Below are positions 6,011 through 12,116 of a stretch of 13,532 bases of DNA, piece after piece (positions within the stretch are counted from its first letter, which is position 1; every line of letters starts with the position of its first letter). Below the pieces are notes generated by a model. The model saw nothing but the letters and a program-made list of their open reading frames with translations. It did no database searches and was not told the origin of the DNA. The translations under genes were made by a program, and so were the position numbers. The stretch spans positions 1 to 13,532 of the forward strand of contig JBOIFD010000085.1 in assembly GCA_050741515.1 (NCBI GenBank), in the 5' to 3' direction. This DNA is from DATEDA01 sp050741515. Its GTDB lineage: Bacteria > Pseudomonadota > Gammaproteobacteria > Burkholderiales > SG8-39.

Positions 6011-7867
6011 ATGCTCAAGAAGCTGTGGCGCGAGCTGTCGCGCTCCCAGCCGGCGGAGTCGCAACGGGATGAAGCCGGGGGTGTGCTGGCGGACGTCCGA
6101 GCCGAGCTTGCGCGCGGCAACGCCGCCGCCGCGGGCCGGCGCGTGCGGGAGCTGCCGAAGGCCCACCCGACGCGGCCGGCTGCAGCCTGTGCGTTGGGGG
6201 ACTTCCACCAGTCGCGCGGCGAGCACGACGCCGCGCGGGAATGCTACTTCCTCGCGCTGCGATCGAACCCGCTGTTCCACGATGCGCGCGTCGGGCTCGG
6301 GATCAGCTACTACGAGCGCGGCGATCTCGAAGACGCCCTGATCCAGGTCAGGACCGTCCTGCTTCTAAAGCCCGACGATCCCGAGTGCCTGATCCAGGAG
6401 GGACTCATCCATCTGCGCTGGGGGAATCTCGAGTACGCGGCGCAGCGCCTCGAGGAGGGGCTCGCCATCGCACCGGATCATCCCCAGGGCTGGAACAACC
6501 TCGGCGTCGTTCGCCAGCGGCGCGGCGACCTGCGCTCGGCGCTCAGCTGCTTCCAGCGCGCGGTCGCGATCCGGCCGACCTATGCGACCGCGCACGGCAA
6601 CCTCGGCCTCGTCCTCCGGGAGTTCGAGCGGCTCGACGCGGCGCGCGTGCATCTCGAGCGCGCGGTCGAGCTGCGGCCAGGCAGCGCCGATGGACACCTG
6701 AACCTCGGCACGCTGCTCCTGGACCTTGGCGAGCTCGCCGGCGCCGCTCGCGCCTACGAGCGCGCTCTCGAGCTGGAGCCGCGCCACGCCGAGGCCCTCC
6801 TCGGCCGGGGGCTCGTCGAGCAGCGGCGCGGCGACCTCGCGCGCGCGCGGACGCTCGTCGAGGAGGCGCTCGCCGTGAACCCCGGGTATGCGGCGGCGCG
6901 AACGAGCCTCGGCGAGATCCAGCTTTCGGGCGGCGAGTTCGCGGCTGGCTGGACGAACTACGAGTCTCGTTTGGACACCCCGCAGGCGCCGCGTCTGACG
7001 CTACCCGTTCCGGAGTGGCGGGGCGAACACCTGCCCAACGCCGCGCTGCTCGTGTACTGGGAACAGGGGCTCGGCGACGTCATCCTGTTCGCATCGTGCC
7101 TGCCGGAGGTGCTGCCGCGGGTGGGGCGACTCGTGCTCGACGTCCCGGAGCCGCTCGCTTCGCTGTTCCGGCGCTCATTCCCCGATGTGGAGGTCGTTAC
7201 CGGGGCGAGAGATCCCGCCGGCGCGTGGCTCGCGGGGGCGGGTTCGATCCACGCCTGTGCGGCGATTGGCAGCCTGATGCGGCTGTTCCGGCCAAACCGG
7301 TTGTCGTTCCCAGAGCAGGCCCGCTATCTCAAGGCCGACGCGGCCCGCGCCGAGACCTGGCGTGGGCGACTGGCAGCGCTCGGCAGCGGCCGGAAGCTCG
7401 GCATCTCCTGGCGCGGCGGTCTGGCCCGCACCGGGCGGGCCCAGCGCTCCTTGCCGCCCGCCGCGCTCGGTGCGCTGCTCCGGGTTCCCGGGACGACTTG
7501 GGTGAGCCTCCAATACGGGGACTGCAGCGCGGAGCTCGCCGGACTCGAGCAGGCCGGGGGTCGACCGGTGCGCCATTGGCCGGAGGCGATCGCGGATTTC
7601 GAGGAGCTTGCGGGCCTGCTCGCCGCACTCGACGGCGTGGTCACGGTATGCAACACGACCGCTCATCTCGCGGGGGCCCTGGCCGTGCCGGGGCTCGTTC
7701 TCGCGCCGTGCGGCGCGTCGTGGCGCTACCAGACGGCGGAAGCGGCCTTGCCGTGGTACCCGTCGTTGCGGGTGCTCCGCCAGCGCGCTGAAGGCGACTG
7801 GACGCCGGTGCTCGCGGACGCAGGGCGCGCGATCCGCTCGAGCGAGCTGACGGCGGTCGTGCCATGA
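6011..7867 (+). CDS. TPR-repeat protein with GT9-like (heptosyltransferase-fold) domain, copy 1
   Basis: A 618-aa protein. Roughly residues 57-300 hold about seven tetratricopeptide repeats (for example WNNLGVVRQRRGDLRSAL), then the linker FAAGWTNYESRL and EWRGE, and a GT-B, GT9-like domain at about 345-600 with EQGLGDVILFA (351-361), ISWRGG (465-470) and VTVCNTTAHLAGAL (544-557). TPR arrays bind peptide segments, so this architecture suggests sugar transfer to a protein, though this is inference. The motif that is usually VDT/VDN in GT9 enzymes has Cys547 in place of Asp. The ATG at 6011 was chosen over a GTG at 6002 because of spacing from AGG at 5997-5999 and because it gives the MLKKLWREL N-terminus shared with neighbours. 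Its stop overlaps the next gene by 4 bp (ATGA). Confidence 0.88.
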   Translation: MLKKLWRELSRSQPAESQRDEAGGVLADVRAELARGNAAAAGRRVRELPKAHPTRPAAACALGDFHQSRGEHDAARECYFLALRSNPLFHDARVGLGISYYERGDLEDALIQVRTVLLLKPDDPECLIQEGLIHLRWGNLEYAAQRLEEGLAIAPDHPQGWNNLGVVRQRRGDLRSALSCFQRAVAIRPTYATAHGNLGLVLREFERLDAARVHLERAVELRPGSADGHLNLGTLLLDLGELAGAARAYERALELEPRHAEALLGRGLVEQRRGDLARARTLVEEALAVNPGYAAARTSLGEIQLSGGEFAAGWTNYESRLDTPQAPRLTLPVPEWRGEHLPNAALLVYWEQGLGDVILFASCLPEVLPRVGRLVLDVPEPLASLFRRSFPDVEVVTGARDPAGAWLAGAGSIHACAAIGSLMRLFRPNRLSFPEQARYLKADAARAETWRGRLAALGSGRKLGISWRGGLARTGRAQRSLPPAALGALLRVPGTTWVSLQYGDCSAELAGLEQAGGRPVRHWPEAIADFEELAGLLAALDGVVTVCNTTAHLAGALAVPGLVLAPCGASWRYQTAEAALPWYPSLRVLRQRAEGDWTPVLADAGRAIRSSELTAVVP

Positions 7868-9612
7868 CCCGCGGAACTGCCGACCCTTCGACCGCCGCGC
7901 CTCCCGACGCGCGCGTGGCCGACGACCTGGAAGCCGGCCGCCTCGCGTTCGAAACGGGGGATCTCGACGTCGCCGAGCAGCGTTTCCGGCTGGCCCTGGG
8001 CGCGTCGGAACGCGCCGCGCGCGCGATGCTTTGGCTCGGGCGCGTTGCGGGGCAGCGCGGCGGTACTGCGGACGCCGTCGACTGGCTCGAGCAGGCGCTC
8101 GATCGCGATCCGGCGCTCGCGGAAGCGAGCGTGGCGCTCGCGCTCATCCAGGCGCGCGCCGGGCGCGCGGAAGAGGCTCGCGATACGCTCTGGACGGCCG
8201 TTCAGCATTCGCCCGACGCCGCCGACGCGTGGTTTCAACTGGGGCGGCTGCTCGCGCAAGGCGGCCAGCTGAACGATGCGGTTCAGTGCCTCGAACGCGC
8301 GGTCGCGGTCGACCCGGCGCGTACCGACGCGAGCATCGAGCTCGCGCGGGCGTTCTTTCGATTGCGACGGTATGACGACGCCGTCGCGTGGTTCCGGCGC
8401 GGCCTGGAGGGCGGCCCGGGCGATCCGCAGGCGCACAACGACCTCGCGAACTCGCTCGTGTACCTGCAGCGCAACGACGAGGCTCTCGCGTTGTACGAAG
8501 ACCTGGTCCGGCGCTTCTCGGCCTCCAGCACGGCACGGCTCGGCTATGGCAATGCCTTGCAGCAGCTCGGTCGCTTCGACGAAGCCCGGGCCCAGTACGA
8601 CGCCGTGCTCGCGCGGGAACCGAAGAATCCCTTTGCGCGCTGGAACCAGGCGTTGGTGTTGCTGCTCCGGAAAGAGTTCGCGGCGGGCTGGGACGGGTAC
8701 GAGCACCGCCTGCTGGCGGAAAGCGACACGCTCCGGCTGTTCCCCTTTCCGCGCTGGCGGGGCGAGCCCCTGGCGGGCAAGGCGCTGCTGATCTTCGCCG
8801 AGCAGGGCGTGGGCGACGAAATCATGTTCGCATCGTGCTTTCACGAGGTCCTCTCGCAGGCCCGCCGCTGCGTGATCGCGTGCCGGCCGAAGCTCGAGCA
8901 GCTCTTCAGCCGGTCGTTCCCGGAGGCGACCGTGATCGCCGGCGAAGACCGCGGCGTGCCAGGGTGGCTGGAGCAGGTGGGCGCGATCGACTTTCAGGTT
9001 GCGGCGGGGAGCCTCCCGCCGCTCTTCCGGCGATCCGGCGATGCGTTTCCAGCACGCTCCTTCCTTCGCGCCGATCCGCACAAGGTCGACCGTTGGCGGG
9101 CCGAGCTGGACCGTCTCGGGCCGGAACTGAAGGTCGGCGTCTCATGGCGCGGGGGGTCGGTCCGAACGCGGACCGTCGCCCGCAGCATCCCGCTGCACGA
9201 CTGGTCGCCGATCCTGGGCGTGCCTGGCTGTCGCTTCGTGAGCCTGCAATACGGCGAGGTCACCGAGGACCTGCGCGAGGCCAATGACCTTTGCGGGGTT
9301 CCGATTGCCCACTGGCCCGAGGCGATCGCGGATTACGACGACACCGCTGCGCTGGTGTGTGCGGTCGACGTCGTGATCACCGTGTGCACCGCCCTAGTCC
9401 ATCTTTCGGGCGCGCTCGGCCGGCGCGCGTGGGTACTGGTGCCGTCGGTGCCCGAATGGCGCTACGGCCTCGAGGGCACGCGGATGCCGTGGTACCGCAG
9501 CGTCGAGCTTGTCCGCCAGGAGGCCGGGGAGGGCTGGCAATCGGTCCTGGAGAGGCTACGCGCCCAGCTAGAGGCGCTCGTCTCGACCGGGCGCGGGCGG
9601 GCACTCGGATGA
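7864..9612 (+). CDS. TPR-repeat protein with GT9-like domain, copy 2
   Basis: A 582-aa paralogue of the preceding protein. TPR units occupy about residues 20-265; FAAGWDGYEHRL and RWRGE join them to a GT9-like domain at about 305-570 with EQGVGDEIMFASC (313-325), VSWRGG (426-431), LQYGE (461-465), HWPEAIADYDDTAALV (483-498) and ITVCTALVHLSGAL (505-518). As in copy 1, Cys508 replaces the Asp normal for GT9. The two domains align along their length with copy 1, so the pair arose by duplication and has diverged, perhaps to transfer successive sugars. It lacks the MLK-type N-terminus. The ATG overlaps the stop of copy 1 (ATGA), so the two are made together. It ends the rightward cluster; the next 150 bp hold the pilA control region. 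Confidence 0.88.
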   Translation: MTRGTADPSTAAPPDARVADDLEAGRLAFETGDLDVAEQRFRLALGASERAARAMLWLGRVAGQRGGTADAVDWLEQALDRDPALAEASVALALIQARAGRAEEARDTLWTAVQHSPDAADAWFQLGRLLAQGGQLNDAVQCLERAVAVDPARTDASIELARAFFRLRRYDDAVAWFRRGLEGGPGDPQAHNDLANSLVYLQRNDEALALYEDLVRRFSASSTARLGYGNALQQLGRFDEARAQYDAVLAREPKNPFARWNQALVLLLRKEFAAGWDGYEHRLLAESDTLRLFPFPRWRGEPLAGKALLIFAEQGVGDEIMFASCFHEVLSQARRCVIACRPKLEQLFSRSFPEATVIAGEDRGVPGWLEQVGAIDFQVAAGSLPPLFRRSGDAFPARSFLRADPHKVDRWRAELDRLGPELKVGVSWRGGSVRTRTVARSIPLHDWSPILGVPGCRFVSLQYGEVTEDLREANDLCGVPIAHWPEAIADYDDTAALVCAVDVVITVCTALVHLSGALGRRAWVLVPSVPEWRYGLEGTRMPWYRSVELVRQEAGEGWQSVLERLRAQLEALVSTGRGRALG

Positions 9613-9630
9613 CGCTTTTCGTCACCCACG

Positions 9631-9648
9631 CCGTATGGTGCAATACGG
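9631..9648. promoter_or_regulatory. Perfect dyad CCGTAT-N6-ATACGG upstream of pilA
   Basis: Arms at 9631-9636 and 9643-9648 are perfect inverted repeats around a 6-nt spacer. The centre is about 86 bases before the expected pilA transcript start, a normal distance for an enhancer-type site bound by a sigma-54 activator such as PilR. It does not match the TGTC-type PilR sites described for Pseudomonas. No T-run follows, so it is unlikely to be a terminator for the upstream gene. Confidence 0.4.
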
Positions 9649-9699
9649 TAAGTATATGAGATTGTTAATATTTAATGACTGTTGTGGCAAATTCCAGAG
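9649..9699 (+). promoter_or_regulatory. AT-rich upstream region of pilA
   Basis: About 50 bases of markedly AT-rich sequence, including runs such as GTTAATATTTAATGA, in an otherwise GC-rich window. It lies between the dyad and the sigma-54 promoter, where a DNA bend is needed for activator looping. I find no clean IHF consensus, so the bending role is inference. Confidence 0.4.
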
Positions 9700-9715
9700 T
9701 GGCACGCAAGATGCT
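9700..9715 (+). promoter_or_regulatory. Sigma-54 (RpoN) promoter of pilA
   Basis: TGGCACGCAAGATGCT matches the -24/-12 consensus TGGCACG-N4-TTGCW with one difference (A for T at the first base of the -12 element), with invariant GG at 9701-9702 and GC at 9713-9714 in the correct ten-base spacing. Transcription should begin near 9726, leaving a leader of about 37 bases before the ATG. Major pilin genes of type IVa systems are classically RpoN/PilR controlled. Confidence 0.85.
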
Positions 9716-9749
9716 TAATAGGGGGTGGCGCTATGCCGCACATCTTTAC

Positions 9750-9757
9750 GGAGAGGG
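9750..9757 (+). promoter_or_regulatory. Ribosome binding site of pilA
   Basis: GGAGAGGG ends five bases before the ATG at 9763. It selects this ATG over in-frame codons upstream (9682 and 9733), the first of which lies before the sigma-54 promoter. Confidence 0.7.
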
Positions 9758-9762
9758 ATACG

Positions 9763-10179
9763 ATGAAGACGATTCAGAAGGGTTTCACCCTGATCGAACT
9801 GATGATCGTGGTCGCGATCATCGGGATTCTGGCGGCGGTCGCGCTGCCTGCCTATCAGGACTACACGGTCCGCGCCCGGACCTCGGAGCTGATCCTCGCG
9901 GCGAGCGCTGCGCGGACCTCGGTCACCGAAGGCGCGCAGCAGGCCAACAGCCTTGGCGGCTCGGGCTCCGGCCTGACGATCGGCATCGGCGGCAAGATCA
10001 GCGCTACGAGCGTTGGCGCTGCCGGGCTGATCACCATCATCGGCGCTGACGCGCTCATGGGGACGGCGGGTATTTCCGTCACCTTGACGCCTTCGTGGAA
10101 CGGCACGGCGAACACCGTGATCTGGTCCTGCGAAGTCGCGCCGGCGAAGTACAACCCGTCGAGCTGCCGTACCGACTGA
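9763..10179 (+). CDS. pilA: Type IVa major pilin
   Basis: A 138-aa prepilin. The six-residue leader plus glycine MKTIQKG is cut after Gly7 by the prepilin peptidase; the mature chain starts with Phe (to be N-methylated) and has Glu5, followed by the hydrophobic helix ELMIVVAIIGILAAVALPAY. The protein is inserted in the inner membrane and polymerised by the PilB/PilC machine, giving twitching, adhesion or DNA uptake; none of those genes is here. A disulfide D-region is formed by Cys123 and Cys135, ending in KYNPSSCRTD. The middle is Gly/Ser/Ala/Thr-rich with several Ser/Thr that could accept sugars, but the C-terminus is not Ser, arguing against TfpO-type modification. It is short for the family (131 residues mature). 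It is a one-gene unit with its own sigma-54 promoter and terminator. Confidence 0.95.
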   Translation: MKTIQKGFTLIELMIVVAIIGILAAVALPAYQDYTVRARTSELILAASAARTSVTEGAQQANSLGGSGSGLTIGIGGKISATSVGAAGLITIIGADALMGTAGISVTLTPSWNGTANTVIWSCEVAPAKYNPSSCRTD

Positions 10180-10197
10180 TCGTATCTGGCATCGACA

Positions 10198-10224
10198 AAG
10201 GCTGCCCTCGTGGCAGCCTTTTTT
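10198..10224 (+). terminator. Intrinsic terminator of pilA
   Basis: AAGGCTGCC (10198-10206), loop CTCGT, GGCAGCCTT (10212-10220) form a perfect 9-bp stem, followed by a T-run to 10224. It begins 18 bases after the pilA stop codon and should isolate pilA from the GT41 gene. Confidence 0.93.
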
Positions 10225-10397
10225 CTGCCGCGCGCTGGCGATACGCGCCCCGCCGCGCCGGGTGGATGCCGCCTGCTAAGATCGTCGTGTGCGCTCTCGA
10301 TTTCCGACCGCGCTCACCGGACAGCTCGGAAGCGCCAGCGAAGCAGACTCCGCCGGTGGGCAGCGGCGCGCAGCGTGACTCCTGAGCCCGACCCGCG
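10225..10397 (+). promoter_or_regulatory. Intergenic region with a weak promoter candidate for the GT41 gene
   Basis: The 173 bp after the pilA terminator hold no gene that I can support. TGC-TAAGAT at 10274-10282 resembles an extended -10 element, but there is no convincing -35 hexamer. A separate promoter is expected because the terminator blocks read-through from pilA. Confidence 0.28.
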
Positions 10398-12116
10398 ATG
10401 CTGAGAGGCCTGGTGAGATCGATCGGCGCGGGACGCGCCGTCGCGCTGAGCGAGCGGGCGGTCCGGTTGCTGCAGCAGCGGGACTTCGTCGGCGCCGAGC
10501 GGCTGCTCCGCCGCGCGATCGAGGTGAATCCAGCTTACGCGCCGGCCTACCACCGCCTCGGCATGGCGCTCTGCGACCAGCGACGGCTCGACGAGGGCGC
10601 CGCGCTGTTCCGGCGCGCGCTCGAGTTGGACCCCAACGACCTCCTGGCGCGCATCAATCTCGCGAACGTCCTCGTCGTCGGCAACCGTCCCGAAGAAGCG
10701 GCCGCGCACTATGCCGAGGTGCTGCGGCGCGATCCCGAGGACGCGAAGGCCCGCGCGGGGCGGCTCAAGCCGCTGCTCGACCTGTGCGACTGGGACGCGG
10801 CGGAGCGCGAGGTCGGATTCCTGGTCGACCGGTGGCGGCGCGACCCGGGCGATCCCGCCCTGGCACGGCTGACGCCGTTCGCCTCGTTGCTCGTGCCCTT
10901 TCCTCCGGAGATGCGGCTCGACATCGCGCGGCGCTACTCCGCGGGGATCGTGGACAAGGTGGCCGAGGAGCCGCGGCCCCGGCGGCCAGCGCGCGGCGAG
11001 CGCGCGAAGCTCCGGCTCGGCTACGCGTCCGGGACCTTCCACAACCACCCGGGCGCGCACCTGGCGGCCGGGCTGTTCGAGTTGCACGATCGGAGCCGCT
11101 TCGAGGTGTTCGCCTACTCGTTCGGGATCGACGACGGCAGCGAATATCGCCGCCGCCTGGCGGCGGCGTTCGACCGGTTCGTCGACGTGCGCGCCGAGCC
11201 GTACCGGGCGACGGCGCAGCGGATCGCGGACGACCAGATCGACATCCTCGTCGACCTGCGGGGTCACACCGACGGTAGCCGCCCGGAGGTCTTCGCGCTG
11301 CGCCCGGCCGCCATCCAGGTCTGCTTCCTCGGCTATCCGGGAACGACGGGCGCGCCGTTCATCGATTACCTCGTCGCCGATCCGGTCGTCGCGCCGCGGG
11401 CCGACTGGCAGTGGTTCTCGGAGAAGGTCGCGTGGATGCCGGCGAGCTACCAGGTGAACGACGCCAGCCAGCGGGTCGCCGACGCCGCGCCGTCCCGCGC
11501 CGAGTTCGGCCTCCCCGAAAAGGGCTTCGTGTTCTGCGCTTTCAACAAGCACTGCAAGATCGAGCGCGAGGTATTCGTGCTGTGGATGAGGCTTCTCGCG
11601 GCGGTTCCGGGCAGTGCGCTCTGGCTCCTCGGCGGCGCCGGCGAGGCGCAGTTGCGGCAGGCGGCGGCGCGCGCCGGGGTCGATCCGCAGCGGGTGGTTT
11701 TCGCGCGCAAACTGCCCAAGCCGGCTCACCTGGCCCGCCACCGCCTCGCCGACCTGTTCGTGGACACCTATTGCTACAACGCCCACACGACCGCGAGCGA
11801 CGCGCTCTGGGCCGGCCTGCCGGTGCTCACCTGCCCGGGGCCGACATTCGCCGGTCGCGTCGGGGCGAGCCTGCTGCACGCCGTCGGCCTCCCCGAGCTG
11901 ATCGTGAACGACCGGTTGACGTACGAGGCGCACGCGGTCGATTTGGCGCGACATCCCGAGCGGCTCGCCGAGTTGCGGGCGAAGCTGGCGGTTAACCGCC
12001 TGCGGGCGCCGCTGTTCGACACCGCGGGTTTTGCCCGCGCGCTGGAGTCCGCGTACCAAACGATGTGGCAGCGGCATGCCTCCGGCGCGCCGCCCGCGCC
12101 ATTCAGCGTCGCTTGA
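10398..12116 (+). CDS. TPR protein with SPINDLY/O-GlcNAc transferase-like GT41 domain
   Basis: A 572-aa protein. About three TPR units (residues 17-120) and a helical linker precede a GT41 catalytic region at about 205-555. Recognisable landmarks are GTFHNHPGAHL (212-222; H217 matches the catalytic-region histidine H498 of human OGT), ILVDLRGHTDGSRPE (283-297), VCFLGYPGTTGAPFIDYLVAD (308-328), FCAFNKHCKI (379-388; K387 matches human K842, a UDP contact) and NAHTTASDALWAGLPVLT (461-478). The family transfers a sugar from UDP to Ser/Thr, or in HMW1C relatives to Asn, of cytoplasmic proteins. The TPR array is very short compared with animal OGT, so peptide recognition must differ. The ATG at 10398 gives the MLRGLVRSI N-terminus but lacks a clear Shine-Dalgarno. 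The stop abuts the stop of the minus-strand neighbour. Confidence 0.92.
   Translation: MLRGLVRSIGAGRAVALSERAVRLLQQRDFVGAERLLRRAIEVNPAYAPAYHRLGMALCDQRRLDEGAALFRRALELDPNDLLARINLANVLVVGNRPEEAAAHYAEVLRRDPEDAKARAGRLKPLLDLCDWDAAEREVGFLVDRWRRDPGDPALARLTPFASLLVPFPPEMRLDIARRYSAGIVDKVAEEPRPRRPARGERAKLRLGYASGTFHNHPGAHLAAGLFELHDRSRFEVFAYSFGIDDGSEYRRRLAAAFDRFVDVRAEPYRATAQRIADDQIDILVDLRGHTDGSRPEVFALRPAAIQVCFLGYPGTTGAPFIDYLVADPVVAPRADWQWFSEKVAWMPASYQVNDASQRVADAAPSRAEFGLPEKGFVFCAFNKHCKIEREVFVLWMRLLAAVPGSALWLLGGAGEAQLRQAAARAGVDPQRVVFARKLPKPAHLARHRLADLFVDTYCYNAHTTASDALWAGLPVLTCPGPTFAGRVGASLLHAVGLPELIVNDRLTYEAHAVDLARHPERLAELRAKLAVNRLRAPLFDTAGFARALESAYQTMWQRHASGAPPAPFSVA

Noticed and set aside
7726..9081. A 451-codon minus-strand open frame opposite the second TPR-GT9 gene.
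   Set aside because: Shadow of a well-supported TPR-GT9 gene; composition is atypical and no motif is seen.
9610..9624. Inverted repeat TGACG-CTTTT-CGTCA at the end of the second TPR-GT9 gene as a terminator.
   Set aside because: The stem is only five base pairs, and the T-run is in the loop instead of after the stem.
9684..9699. A second TGGCA at 9684-9688 as another sigma-54 promoter.
   Set aside because: The required GC at the -12 position is absent (GA at the correct spacing).
9763..10179. Pilin as a TfpO-type glycosylation substrate through a C-terminal serine.
   Set aside because: The chain ends in CRTD, not serine, and no TfpO/PilO-like membrane protein is encoded next to it.
10314..12077. 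A 587-codon open frame on the minus strand opposite the GT41 gene, longer than the gene itself.
   Set aside because: The plus-strand GT41 product has clear family motifs along its length. The antisense product is Arg/Pro/Val-rich with no recognisable domain, a usual artefact of GC-rich codon use.
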